A stretch of 64,000 nucleotides of DNA, taken from Citrobacter telavivensis. Lineage in GTDB: Bacteria > Pseudomonadota > Gammaproteobacteria > Enterobacterales > Enterobacteriaceae. The position numbers and the translations under genes were made by a program. Positions 33,352 to 42,684 of the stretch are shown in pieces (position 1 is the stretch's first letter; each line of letters starts with the position of its first letter). The DNA is taken from assembly GCA_009363175.1 (NCBI GenBank), contig CP045205.1:3162001-3226000 (forward strand). Direction: 5' to 3'. The notes under the pieces are model-generated. The model was not told the DNA's origin. It did no database searches and worked only from the letters and a program-made list of their open reading frames with translations.

Positions 33352-36300
33352 TCAGAAACTGTATTTGATGCCAATAGACGCCTGCGAATCACGGTATCCG
33401 TGGTCACCGATTTGCTGGGCCACACTACCCCATACGCTCATTTTTTTGTTAATGTTGCCTTCAATACCGACTTTAGCTTCTCCGATGTTGCGTGCACCAG
33501 CCTGATAATCAGAGACATCATTCATTGTCACGCCGACGTTTTTAGTATTGTGCAGCCAGTTAACCTCAACAAACGGTTGCAGTGCTCGCGTGGTTCCTGC
33601 ATCTGTTTCACGTTGCTCCTGGCGATAAGCGCGCAAACCTAAACGCGTCGACAAATTCCCGCTATTGCCAGTCACTTTTGTTCCATTCGTTTCATCGTGT
33701 TTATCTGCATGGACACCCATCCAGACCACCTGAGCTTTTGGTTGAATCCAGTAACTGACGTTATCGTGCTGGCTCAGATTAAAACTGTATCCAGCTTCAA
33801 CCGACGCTAACCATCCTTGCGAATCATATTTCTCTTTGGATAATCCATCGCCCTGTACGGAGTTAGTAAACCAGGCATGCTGGACCCAGCTGTCGACATA
33901 GAATCCGGATTTATCCTGCTGGTTGGCATACCAGGTACCATACATTCCCAGCGAATAGCCATCTACTCTGTTTTTGGCCTTATACGCACTGTATTTAGCA
34001 TTCGTATTGCCCTGTGCATAACCATAACCCGCCATGACACCTAAATGAAAACGATCCAGGCCACTATGGCTCCATTGCGCGATATCCCCGCCGATTTGCA
34101 CCACGTAACGATTGCTCTGCGTTTTTAGCTGGCCAGACTGAGTTTTACTGCGAGTGTGCCCGCCGTCCTGACGCAACCACATGCTGGTCACTTTTTTCTC
34201 ACCGGTTAAAAAGTCGGTGTACTGTGTTTCACCGAGCCTGTCGTGTAAACGGGAAACGAACATGGTATTTGCCTGCGCAAGGTTTGCGACATAGGCCCCT
34301 GCTTCTGGACGTATTACCTTAACGCCCCCACCGCCACTCTCCTCTGCGGGTTGATTCGGACTTTCTGGAATTGCCGGTTCTGACGGTGTAGCGGGAGCCG
34401 CTGGATCTGACGGTGTGGCGGGAGTCGCTGGATCTGGCGAAGTGACTGGCGTTTCCGGGTCAGTGGGGGTTACAGGTTCTTCCGGTTCTTCATAGACAGA
34501 ACTGGTTAAATACCAGTTTTTACCCGTTTTAGCAGCGTGATATTCATAAGCGCCGGCAACGACGCGATTTCGGAGAGTGAAAATACCCTCAGATTCTCCA
34601 GCGACAGTAATAATCTCAATACCATCAGTCGTTTGAGCGCCGCCGCCATTATGGTTATTAACAAACAGACCGGTTGTCCCCGACGTATTCCCCTGCACCA
34701 CCAGTTTATCCGTCTCAGAATCGTCATCACCTAACGTCGTATTAATGGTGACGTTACCACCGCCGCTATAATTGCCATTCACCGTCAATGTTTTAAATGC
34801 GCCGCTGTTGCCTGGGGACGAAAACACGACCGAACCGTTATTTGAAAGCGTTGCAACTGTCGAGCTGTCAGTCATATTCCATTGGCTGGTATCATTCAGG
34901 GTCATTGTATCAACATCGGGTGTCCGACCGGTGAATGTGGAGGCATGGTTTAACGTCACGTCTAAAGATCTGTTGGCATTCATTGACTGCGAAATAATAT
35001 CGCCGAAAATATGCGAATTATCCGCCGTGATATCCACTGCGCCCGATCGCCTTGATGAACTTAAATCTTTGACGTTGATGGCAACATCGATTTCGCCTCC
35101 CGAACGACCAATAATCATGGAGTCATTCAGGTTCAGGGCTAACGAGCCGCTTTCATTCTGGATGGCATAGCCATCATTGGTTTCAATATGGCTACCGGTT
35201 ACCTGTAAACTATTAGCATCACTCGTGCTGGCGGTGTTAAAAACAATACCATGGCTGCCGTTACCGGTCATCTTCAACAGGCTATTATTCAGTTGAACAT
35301 CAGCCCCGTTTTGTATCCGTACCCCAACAGACGTCGCTCCATGAATTTGCGCGTTAAGACGGTTCGCATGTAAAATACTCCCTGCCGTTTTCGCTATGAG
35401 TCCTGTTGATGTCACTCCGTGAGTCGTCAGTTGAACATTATCGAGGTAAACCTGTGACCCTGCAGATTCAGTGCTGACGCCGTAACTCCCTGTACCATAA
35501 AGTGTAATGGCGGTATCCGATGCCGTAATTGTGGTGGGAGCAACGTTGTCGCTATTGTTATGATGCGCATACAGGGCGTAGCTGTTATCACCAGAGGTAA
35601 TAATTTCACTGTTGTCCGCAAGCAGAATCTGGCTACCATTTCTCATGCCTACAGCGATAGCATTATTACCCAGCGTCTCCATTTTTGTATTGCGAACTTC
35701 CGATATTTCCTGACTTTTATCGGCAAATACGGCACTGGTATTGTTACCATGCGTAATAATATGTGAGTCGTTCATCAAAAACTGAGAACGCCCGATTTGC
35801 CAGATCGCATAACCTACATTTTCATTTCGCTGCGTCTCGATTGTGACATTATCATAAATACCTTTAGTCGCCTGCGTCTGGTTTTGCACCGGGAAATTTG
35901 AATCCCAGGATAACGACGAGCCATAACTGACATCCCCATGAATATACGTATTCCGGGCAGTGAGTAGTGCGCCATTTCGTGCATTTAAACCGGTCGACTG
36001 ACCAAGGAACGTGATATCAGAATCAGTGACATGAATGCTTGAACCAATATCCTTCGCATTCAATCCATGCATATGCGCGATCATCACCGTGTTATGGAAG
36101 CGGGCTGTCGCCCCAGCCAGCACTTTTGCAATGTAATTAAAACTCTCTATTCTGGAGTCAGAAATATCGACAAGTGAATTCTGGCCCGTTACCTGAATAG
36201 CCTGCGTGCGGTCAATGCTATAACTGGGCTGATTTTTTAAATAATTTATCGTTGCTCCCGTAAGAACTACCTTTCCTCCGGATTGTGCACTAATAACGGC

Positions 36301-36564
36301 CAGGCCACCAGTGACGTAATTGACAGTGAGAGAAACCCCCTCCCCGCTAATCGTCCCCGCATTTGAAGCGAGTAACGCGGCGGTATCATTCATTATGTAC
36401 TGTTCATTAGGCGTTAATGTCACCTCCTGTCCATCCGAAGCCCTGACATAGGTGGTAACAACGGCATGAACTTGTGACGATACCAGGGCGCCACTGATGG
36501 CCAGTGCAATCGCCGTGATCTGAAAATGCCTTTTATGGCGGTAAAACGCAGATAGCAAGGTCAT
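33352..36564 (-). CDS. Type Va autotransporter, adhesin-like
   Basis: This outer-membrane autotransporter has 1070 residues. The signal peptide is an extended form (about 1-34: basic MTLLSAFYRHKRHF, then a hydrophobic core ending VHA). The passenger (about 35-690) consists of short beta-helix repeats rich in Asn, Gly, Thr and Ser with pertactin-like features. A Pro/Thr/Glu-rich linker follows (about 695-745), then the translocator beta-barrel (about 800-1070) ending YSF with the terminal Phe needed by the Bam complex. No serine-protease motif (GDSGS) was seen, so adhesion or aggregation is likelier than proteolysis. The gene is a single intact frame, transcribed leftward, and lies inside the inverted IS pair. 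Confidence 0.9.
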   Translation of the reverse strand: MTLLSAFYRHKRHFQITAIALAISGALVSSQVHAVVTTYVRASDGQEVTLTPNEQYIMNDTAALLASNAGTISGEGVSLTVNYVTGGLAVISAQSGGKVVLTGATINYLKNQPSYSIDRTQAIQVTGQNSLVDISDSRIESFNYIAKVLAGATARFHNTVMIAHMHGLNAKDIGSSIHVTDSDITFLGQSTGLNARNGALLTARNTYIHGDVSYGSSLSWDSNFPVQNQTQATKGIYDNVTIETQRNENVGYAIWQIGRSQFLMNDSHIITHGNNTSAVFADKSQEISEVRNTKMETLGNNAIAVGMRNGSQILLADNSEIITSGDNSYALYAHHNNSDNVAPTTITASDTAITLYGTGSYGVSTESAGSQVYLDNVQLTTHGVTSTGLIAKTAGSILHANRLNAQIHGATSVGVRIQNGADVQLNNSLLKMTGNGSHGIVFNTASTSDANSLQVTGSHIETNDGYAIQNESGSLALNLNDSMIIGRSGGEIDVAINVKDLSSSRRSGAVDITADNSHIFGDIISQSMNANRSLDVTLNHASTFTGRTPDVDTMTLNDTSQWNMTDSSTVATLSNNGSVVFSSPGNSGAFKTLTVNGNYSGGGNVTINTTLGDDDSETDKLVVQGNTSGTTGLFVNNHNGGGAQTTDGIEIITVAGESEGIFTLRNRVVAGAYEYHAAKTGKNWYLTSSVYEEPEEPVTPTDPETPVTSPDPATPATPSDPAAPATPSEPAIPESPNQPAEESGGGGVKVIRPEAGAYVANLAQANTMFVSRLHDRLGETQYTDFLTGEKKVTSMWLRQDGGHTRSKTQSGQLKTQSNRYVVQIGGDIAQWSHSGLDRFHLGVMAGYGYAQGNTNAKYSAYKAKNRVDGYSLGMYGTWYANQQDKSGFYVDSWVQHAWFTNSVQGDGLSKEKYDSQGWLASVEAGYSFNLSQHDNVSYWIQPKAQVVWMGVHADKHDETNGTKVTGNSGNLSTRLGLRAYRQEQRETDAGTTRALQPFVEVNWLHNTKNVGVTMNDVSDYQAGARNIGEAKVGIEGNINKKMSVWGSVAQQIGDHGYRDSQASIGIKYSF
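34380..34433. repeat. Two 27-bp tandem repeats in the autotransporter linker
   Basis: Two units starting CTGACGGTGT and ending CGCTGGAT (34380-34406 and 34407-34433) differ at two positions. They encode nine-residue Pro/Ala/Thr-rich units of the passenger-barrel linker. Copy-number change here would alter linker length in frame. Confidence 0.7.
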
Positions 36565-37248
36565 TTGAATTGATATCCTTATCCATTATAATTCATTCCT
36601 GATTTATGAATTTGAATACTATTTACTATAGAATTCACAATACCATTATCTAATCATAAGATTATTTTTTAGCTTAATGAATATCAATACCGCAGTCAAT
36701 AGTTTGCGTTTGGAATATTTAAAAATAAAAGTTATTTCATAATCCAGCAATCACGACAAAACCCCAATAAAATCAAATAAATAAAGATATGCTGTATTGT
36801 TGAAATTAATTCGATCGTCATTATTTATATTGATTTTTCCGAATTTTCACGAGAATAATCTTAAAGTGTTGCATGTGTTTTTTCCTACTAAATTGATTAA
36901 TAATTCATTTTCATAATTCAAATTACACCCTCGCAACACCTGGTCGATTTTCAATATAAATTCTACTATATGAAAAATAGCCAAATAATGACCAAAAGTC
37001 GATTTATCCTCCGTAAAAAATTACATTTAATTAACTCTCAATATCAGACCCATTGCTATATCGGGCTGGCAATGTGCCGCTGAGGGTCTAGTCAGATATT
37101 TTCTTTGTTTTTCGCCAACATGGCGTGCGGTATAGCTCGCGATTCAACGCTGAAGGCGATACCGGGCCCCAGTCTGGTTGAGACCCGGCAAAATTGCACG
37201 CCTTACCCCTTCGCCAGCTTGACTTAACGTCGATTAGGAACAAAATAA
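36565..37248. other. AT-rich region upstream of the autotransporter, with a GC-richer remnant next to the IS
   Basis: This 684-base stretch has no credible gene. From 36565 to about 37070 it is very AT-rich and must hold the autotransporter promoter; such DNA is a typical H-NS target (inference). From about 37075 to 37248 the composition becomes GC-richer. A 65-codon minus-strand frame there resembles no protein I know and reaches into the IS, so I treat it as non-coding or as a gene remnant. Confidence 0.4.
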
Positions 37249-37311
37249 TGAATCGCCACGGGTTTAACAGACACCTCAGAGTCATTTAAGATGGCTTAAA
37301 GAGAGGTGCCC

Positions 37312-37590
37312 ATGAGCGGTAAGCGTTATCCCGAAGAGTTTAAAATTGAAGCAGTCAAACAGGTTGTTGATCGCGGTTATTCTGTTGCCAGCGTTGCAAC
37401 ACGTCTCGATATCACCACCCACAGCCTTTACGCCTGGATAAAGAAGTACGGTCCGGATTCTTCCACTAATAAAGAACAGTCAGATGCTCAGGCCGAGATC
37501 CGCCGTCTTCAGAAAGAGCTGAAGCGGGTTACCGACGAACGGGACATATTAAAAAAAGCCGCGGCGTACTTCGCAAAGCTGTCCGACTGA
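37312..37590 (+). CDS. IS3-family OrfA (right copy)
   Basis: This 92-residue helix-turn-helix plus leucine-zipper protein is identical to OrfA of the left copy. The frame ends just after the A-rich slippery run (about 37550-37558) used for -1 frameshifting into orfB. ATG at 37312 is preferred to the GTG at 37306. Confidence 0.88.
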   Translation: MSGKRYPEEFKIEAVKQVVDRGYSVASVATRLDITTHSLYAWIKKYGPDSSTNKEQSDAQAEIRRLQKELKRVTDERDILKKAAAYFAKLSD

Positions 37591-37646
37591 GGTACGCCTT
37601 TATCCGTGACAACACCTGTTGCTGGCCTGTTCGCCTGCTCTGTCGG

Positions 37647-38459
37647 GTGCTGGATGTTCATCCCAGTGGTTTTTACGCCTGGCTTCAGCAGCCGCATTCA
37701 CAACGCCATCAGGCAGACCTGAGACTGACAGGACAGATTAAACAGTTCTGGCTGGAATCGGGATGCGTCTATGGTTATCGCAAAATCCATTTGGATCTGC
37801 GGGACAGCGGGCAACAGTGCGGAGTGAACAGAGTCTGGCGACTGATGAAACGTGTCGGGATAAAGGCTCAGGTCGGATACCGGAGCCCGCGGGCACGTAA
37901 AGGCGAGGCCAGTATCGTGTCGCCCAACAGGCTCCAGCGACAGTTCAATCCGGATGCTCCGGATGAGCGTTGGGTAACGGACATAACCTACATCAGGACC
38001 CACGAAGGCTGGCTGTATCTTGCCGTGGTTGTTGATCTGTTCTCACGCAAAATTATCGGCTGGTCCATGCAATCCCGGATGACAAAGGACATTGTCCTGA
38101 ACGCACTGCTGATGGCTGTATGGCGGCGTAATCCCCAAAAACAGGTGCTGGTTCATTCGGATCAGGGCAGTCAGTACACAAGCCATGAGTGGCAGTCGTT
38201 CCTGAAATCACACGGCCTGGAGGGCAGCATGAGCCGTCGCGGTAACTGCCATGATAATGCGGTTGCAGAAAGCTTTTTCCAGTTGTTGAAACGCGAACGG
38301 ATAAAGAAAAAGATCTACGGAACGCGGGAAGAAGCCCGCAGCGATATTTTTGATTACATCGAAATGTTTTATAACAGTAAGCGTCGGCATGGTTCTAGCG
38401 ATCAGATGTCACCGACAGAATATGAAAACCAGTATTATCAACGGCTCGGAAGTGTCTAG
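37647..38459 (+). CDS. IS3-family transposase OrfB (right copy)
   Basis: This DDE integrase-type transposase half is identical in sequence to the left copy. All three acidic residues are present (TDITY, HSDQGSQY, AVAESFF). The 270-residue frame from the first ATG is given; the functional OrfAB enters this frame further upstream by frameshifting. Confidence 0.88.
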   Translation: MLDVHPSGFYAWLQQPHSQRHQADLRLTGQIKQFWLESGCVYGYRKIHLDLRDSGQQCGVNRVWRLMKRVGIKAQVGYRSPRARKGEASIVSPNRLQRQFNPDAPDERWVTDITYIRTHEGWLYLAVVVDLFSRKIIGWSMQSRMTKDIVLNALLMAVWRRNPQKQVLVHSDQGSQYTSHEWQSFLKSHGLEGSMSRRGNCHDNAVAESFFQLLKRERIKKKIYGTREEARSDIFDYIEMFYNSKRRHGSSDQMSPTEYENQYYQRLGSV

Positions 38460-38477
38460 ATTATCCGTGGCGATTCA

Positions 38478-38650
38478 ATTTGAGCAAAGGTAGGACCTGT
38501 ACACAGACATTAAAGTTGTCTCCTTTAACATGAAAAAGACTTTAAAGTTGTCTACTTCTTCAGATAGACCTACTTAACAGGATACTAAGTAGGTCATCTC
38601 CTTTCTCGCGTAGCATCTCTCGACGTTCACAGCAGAGGACACGTTTCAAA
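38478..38650. other. Non-coding stretch with direct and inverted repeats
   Basis: TAAAGTTGTCT occurs twice (38511-38521 and 38543-38553). A perfect 10-bp inverted repeat GACCTACTTA / TAAGTAGGTC lies at 38567-38576 and 38586-38595. These may be regulatory or IS-end remnants. No gene is visible here. Confidence 0.5.
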
Positions 38651-38818
38651 ATGTCATCCAAAATTTTTTTCCATTATCTGACGTTGGGTGATTTTGATGG
38701 TCAGCGAGTAGAGGCTTTAACAATGTGGGTTGCCCTGAGCAAAGTAAGGGAAGTAGATGTACCAGAAATGTACGCGTTGCCTTGCATGAAGGGGGGCATC
38801 TTAAAGCTCATTGATTAA
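38651..38818 (+). CDS. Possible 55-residue protein of unknown function
   Basis: A short frame from ATG 38651 begins SSKIFFHYLTLGDFDG and ends GGILKLID. It has no strong ribosome site (only GAGGA well upstream), no signal and no motif that I recognise. It could be a fragment of a larger gene cut by the adjacent IS. I list it because the frame fills most of a gap of over 400 bases, but support is weak. Confidence 0.25.
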   Translation: MSSKIFFHYLTLGDFDGQRVEALTMWVALSKVREVDVPEMYALPCMKGGILKLID

Positions 38819-38911
38819 ACAAACTCACTATGCCGCTACAAACAGCCCAAAACCGTCACTTGATAACGTGTTATTTAGATAAATTAATGCTCAGGGCTTT
38901 TAGCCAAACTG

Positions 38912-39184
38912 TCACTTGATGTAAGAATCCAGAACCTTCAGCACAACGTCCAGGTCTTCTTCTCGTTTCTGTTCTTCACTTTCATGAACAATATGTTCAG
39001 TCAAATGTCCTTTAATCACTTCACGCAATAAACCATTCACGGCACCACGTATGGCGGCTATTTGTTGCAGTACAGCGGCACATTCGTGAGGTTCATCAAG
39101 CATTTTTTTCAGCGCAGCAACCTGCCCCTGGATCTTGCTTGTACGTGCTTTCAGTTTTTGTTTATCGCGGATGGTATGTGACAT
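38912..39184 (-). CDS. rcnR: Nickel/cobalt-responsive repressor RcnR
   Basis: This CsoR/RcnR-family repressor (90 residues) releases DNA when it binds Ni(II) or Co(II) and so induces rcnA. The all-helical sequence follows E. coli RcnR closely. The family metal ligands are visible: the N-terminal His in SHTIRDK, Cys in HECAAVLQQ, and His in KGHLTEHIVH. I start at ATG 39184, giving the standard length; the open frame allows four more codons. It is divergent from rcnA across the shared operators. On the mcr-9 module it is the first gene. Confidence 0.93.
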   Translation of the reverse strand: MSHTIRDKQKLKARTSKIQGQVAALKKMLDEPHECAAVLQQIAAIRGAVNGLLREVIKGHLTEHIVHESEEQKREEDLDVVLKVLDSYIK

Positions 39185-39234
39185 GTGGGCTCTCACTCTC
39201 CTGGATATTTTATGTAACTATACCAGCGTTATTC

Positions 39235-39249
39235 TACTGGGGGGTAGTA
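39235..39249. promoter_or_regulatory. RcnR operator 1
   Basis: TACTGGGGGGTAGTA is the exact RcnR site type (TACT-G6-N-AGTA) with a six-G tract that bends DNA. It lies between rcnR and rcnA. Confidence 0.85.
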
Positions 39250-39254
39250 TATTT

Positions 39255-39269
39255 TACTGGGGGGGAGTA
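39255..39269. promoter_or_regulatory. RcnR operator 2
   Basis: TACTGGGGGGGAGTA is a second site 20 bases after the first, again with TACT and AGTA arms around a G-tract. Two RcnR tetramers could bind side by side. Confidence 0.8.
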
Positions 39270-39306
39270 GAATCCGGCCTACACTTAATAACCAAGAATG
39301 ATTCTC

Positions 39307-40422
39307 ATGAACGAATTTACGACACTTCTTCAGCAAGGCAACGCATGGTTTTTCATCCCCAGCGCCATTCTGCTTGGCGCGCTTCATGGACTGGAGCCCG
39401 GGCACTCCAAAACAATGATGGCAGCATTCATCATTGCTATAAAAGGCACCGTACGTCAGGCCGTGATGCTGGGTGTCGCGGCAACATTGTCGCACACTGC
39501 AGTCGTATGGCTGATTGCTTTTGGAGGGATGTATATCAGTAATAAATTTACCGCAGAATCAGCCGAACCCTGGCTACAGATGGTCTCTTCAGTGATCATC
39601 CTTGGTACGGCTTTTTGGATGTTCTGGCGAACCTGGAGCGGTGAGAAAAACTGGCTGGAGGGAATGCAGGAGAATGAACATCATCACCATGACGAAACAA
39701 GGTTGATCGATACTGGCCATGGAAAAGTTGAACTGTCCATTTTTGAAGAAGGACAACTTCCCCACTGGCGGCTACGCACTCTTAGTGGCCAAAGATGGGC
39801 TTCTGAAGATATCTCATTAACCACACTTCGGGAAAACAGTACGATCTCTCAGACTTTTGAATTTGTTGATCATGGTGATTATCTGGAGTCAACATCTCCC
39901 ATCCCTGAGCCTCACAGTTTCAACGTACGTCTGTCTCTGGGACATCGTGGTCATGTCCATGACTATGATGTGGCGTTCGCTGAACACGACCATGACCATG
40001 ACCACTCTGAGCTTGATGGGCTGGATGTGAATTCGAAAGAGTATCAGGACGCTCACGAACTGGCTCATGCCAATGACATAAAACGCCGCTTCGACGGGAA
40101 AGAAGTAACCAACGGGCAAATCCTGATATTTGGACTGACAGGAGGGCTTATCCCTTGCCCGGCAGCTATAACTGTATTGTTGATCTGCCTTCAGCTTAAA
40201 GCGCTTACGCTGGGTGCCACACTGGTTGTTTGTTTCAGTATCGGCCTGGCATTGACCCTCGTAACGGTTGGAGTGGGTGCGGCGATCAGCGTTCGTCAGG
40301 TCGCCAAACGCTGGAGTGGCTTCAATACCATCGCCAGAAGAGCCCCCTATATTTCAAGCGCCCTGATTGCTGCTGTTGGGATTTACATGGGTATACATGG
40401 CTGGAATGGGCTGGTGCATTAA
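39307..40422 (+). CDS. rcnA: Nickel/cobalt efflux protein RcnA (long variant)
   Basis: This inner-membrane exporter of Ni(II) and Co(II) belongs to the NicO family. Membrane segments flank the motifs LLGALHGLEPGHSKTMM (His and Asp-type metal path) and GLTGGLIPCPAAITVLL. It has 371 residues, about 100 more than E. coli RcnA. The extra length lies in the cytoplasmic or periplasmic loop (about 115-250), where the short His-rich loop is replaced by an HHHHD run, a beta-like insert and a second EHDHDHDHSE run. The ATG at 39307 aligns with the E. coli start; another lies nine bases upstream. Confidence 0.9.
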   Translation: MNEFTTLLQQGNAWFFIPSAILLGALHGLEPGHSKTMMAAFIIAIKGTVRQAVMLGVAATLSHTAVVWLIAFGGMYISNKFTAESAEPWLQMVSSVIILGTAFWMFWRTWSGEKNWLEGMQENEHHHHDETRLIDTGHGKVELSIFEEGQLPHWRLRTLSGQRWASEDISLTTLRENSTISQTFEFVDHGDYLESTSPIPEPHSFNVRLSLGHRGHVHDYDVAFAEHDHDHDHSELDGLDVNSKEYQDAHELAHANDIKRRFDGKEVTNGQILIFGLTGGLIPCPAAITVLLICLQLKALTLGATLVVCFSIGLALTLVTVGVGAAISVRQVAKRWSGFNTIARRAPYISSALIAAVGIYMGIHGWNGLVH

Positions 40423-40602
40423 CACCGGTACTGATGACACACACTCTGGGTACTTACAAAGTACATCCTAAGCGCCACCGTTGAGGTTATGAGCAGAAAA
40501 ACCCGGAATATAAAGCTGCTCTTTCCGGGACTTGTTGCTGAGGCAGGGATTAAGTAACTGATTAAATCCATTCCCATAAGACTCAATGATAAATGAAAGA
40601 AT

Positions 40603-40630
40603 AAAAAAAACGCTCCCGGACGGGAGCGTA
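40603..40630 (-). terminator. Rho-independent terminator of pcoE
   Basis: CGCTCCCG / CGGGAGCG stem at about 40611-40628, followed on the minus strand by eight Us (the A-run at 40603-40610). It lies 50 bases past the pcoE stop. Confidence 0.85.
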
Positions 40631-40679
40631 AGCCAGTGACTTCGGCGTCAAATGAGGGTCTAACAAGTGGAGCTGCGGG

Positions 40680-41114
40680 TTAATTCTGGGTGATCTGGCT
40701 GCGATGCTTTTCAGCCTGCTGCTGATGAATAACGGAAGACTGACCATTATTCGCCTTCTCGTGCACAACAGCGGCTTTTTCATGCTCGTTCATTTCTGAA
40801 AATGACGTTGCTGATTCGTTGGTGGCCCCTGGTTTGCCTTTCATCATTTTTTTATGCATCTCCGCCATGTCCTGGTGGGCAGAAGCGTTGCCGTTTTGCA
40901 TCATTTCATGGGACATTGCAGCCTGATCGTGTCCGCTCATATCCATCATTGTCATACTGTCTCCCTGAACAGCGCTTTTTTCAGAGGTTGACTGCATCTG
41001 ATGGGCGGGTGCCTGGGCATTATTTACCTGGTCATGCATGTTCATTGTCTCTGCAGCCATGGCGGATGAAGCGACAGCCATAATGGCAACAAATGATACA
41101 AGGATCTTTTTCAT
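40680..41114 (-). CDS. pcoE: Periplasmic copper/silver-binding protein PcoE
   Basis: This small periplasmic metal sponge (144 residues) binds Cu(I) or Ag(I). The signal peptide is about residues 1-20 (hydrophobic core VSFVAIMAVASSAMA). The mature protein is rich in Met and His with repeated MxxH and HxxM patterns (MNMHDQV, MTMMDMSGHDQ, HEMMQNG, HKKMMKG). The sequence fits PcoE rather than SilE, to which it is related. ATG 41114 gives the standard length. In the complete pcoABCDRSE cluster it lies downstream of pcoS, as here, but the rest of the cluster is missing. Confidence 0.9.
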   Translation of the reverse strand: MKKILVSFVAIMAVASSAMAAETMNMHDQVNNAQAPAHQMQSTSEKSAVQGDSMTMMDMSGHDQAAMSHEMMQNGNASAHQDMAEMHKKMMKGKPGATNESATSFSEMNEHEKAAVVHEKANNGQSSVIHQQQAEKHRSQITQN

Positions 41115-41331
41115 GGTTGGGTCTCCGGTGTTTTCATACCCAAACAATCAACGGCTTATAACAGAGAAAGCATTTGATCTCAGGGCGGGTTATTCATCAC
41201 TCCAGGAACCAGGCGATTGCGTTATCACTCTGCTCCTGATTTATGTATGATTATAAAAAACCGCCTCTGTTTATCGCGTGACTGAATGATGACAATTTTG
41301 TCACCTTCCAGGTTTCTCCTGAAGAACGGGA

Positions 41332-42684
41332 TTAATCCATTAACAGGCGCACACTGAACACAATTTCCCGCCCCTGCTGTTCTGCTGACAGCTCGCCGCC
41401 ATGAGCATGAATGATCGACCTTGTAATTGATAATCCCAGCCCCGCGCCTTCCGTGTTGTGGACCCTTGATGAATCAGCTCGATAGAACCGATCAAACAAA
41501 CGTTCCAGATTAGCGGGAACCTGGCCGGACATCGTATTCGTAATCATCACGTTCACACAGTCACTGTCACGCTCAAGGTGTATCGCTGTACAGGTGTTAT
41601 CGGGAGAATACTTGATTGCATTGGAAAGCAGGTTACTGAAAGCACGTCGCAGCATATCGCTGTCTCCGGCAACAACGCCCTCTCCTTCAACGGTGATTGT
41701 CTTTCCTGTTTCGTCTGCCAGAGGCTCGAACAGCTCACGTAATTCATTCAGTTCGGCGGCCAGATCCACATCATGTTTATCCAGCTGCAGCAGACCATGC
41801 TCTGAACGTGCCAGAAAAAGCATATCACTGGTCATTCGTGACAACCTTTTCAGTTCTTCCAGGTAAGCGAATAAGATTTCGCGGTAATGCGAAACATCCC
41901 TTTCCTTAGCCAGTGCAAACTGCGTCTGCATCATCAGATTACTGACCGGTGTGCGCAGCTCATGCGCGATGTCAGACGAGAAATCTGACAGTTTCCGGAA
42001 TGACCCCTCCAGGCGATCGAACATGTTATTGAACTCCTGCATGGTCTCAGAAATTTCCGGCGGAGCCAAATCGGGATTAAGACGCTGATCCAGGCTGTGT
42101 ACGGTCATGGAGGAAGCCAGACTGGTCATTTCCCGTAGCGGTTTCAGACCAATACGTGTGGTCAGCCAGCCCAGAAAAACAGAAATAAAGACCAGACCGA
42201 TATTGAACCAGAACAGCCAGGTACTGAGCTTATCCATAAACAGGGTGTGATACCCAGTATCCGTGGCAACCGTAATGATGACATGTTTGCTTTTACCCTG
42301 TTCCGGCGTCACGGCAACCCGCCGCGAGATACTGCGGTACACGGTGTTATTTTCTTCCGTCTGGATCATATAGTCGAGAATATCACCCGACTTATTAAGC
42401 AGGACCGCTGGAACAACAGAATTTTTGGCATAGAGTTCAACAATTTTTTCATTTTCCATGTTTTTTATAGAAATGAATAAACCATTGTGCCCTACCATCG
42501 CATCGTTTATTTTTTCTGATAATGACTTAATATCCGTTTTGTTCCGGAACGTCTCTGTTTTAAGAAACTCTTCGGTGAGCTGAAGTTTACCTGTCAGAAA
42601 ATCGCGGTCCTGATTATCGAAATAGCCATTAAGGGTGCTAATCAGGATAAAACTTGATAACCACCATACCGTAAGCATCACCGC
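41332..42684 (-). pseudogene. pcoS: Copper-sensor histidine kinase PcoS, 5'-truncated by IS903
   Basis: This is the membrane sensor kinase of the copper-responsive PcoRS pair. It retains most of the first membrane helix, the periplasmic domain, a second helix (about 42150-42240), HAMP, the H-box (SDIAHELRTPVSNL), the N-box (NLLSNAIKYS) and the G-boxes (EGAGLGLSI). The coding sequence begins directly at the IS903 end (42685), so about the first 16 codons and the promoter are gone. An internal ATG at 42681 could restart translation. Its partner pcoR is absent, so signalling is probably lost. Confidence 0.85.

Larger units (their letters stand above)
37249..38477 (+). mobile_element. IS3-family insertion sequence, right copy (1229 bp)
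   Basis: It has the same length, inverted-repeat ends (TGAATCGCCACGG) and proteins as the copy at 27376-28604 but the opposite orientation. The flanks (TAA before, ATT after) do not match each other. However, the base triplet before this copy (TAA) matches the triplet next to the orfB end of the left copy when that copy is read in the same orientation, as expected after recombination between the two. Confidence 0.92.

Noticed and set aside
37088..37285. 65-codon gene next to the right IS copy
   Set aside because: The frame runs into the IS terminal repeat and has no ribosome site; it looks like a remnant at most.
27376..38477. Composite transposon formed by the two IS3-family copies
   Set aside because: The outer flanks (TTA and ATT) do not match as a duplication, and the crossed inner/outer match favours inversion.
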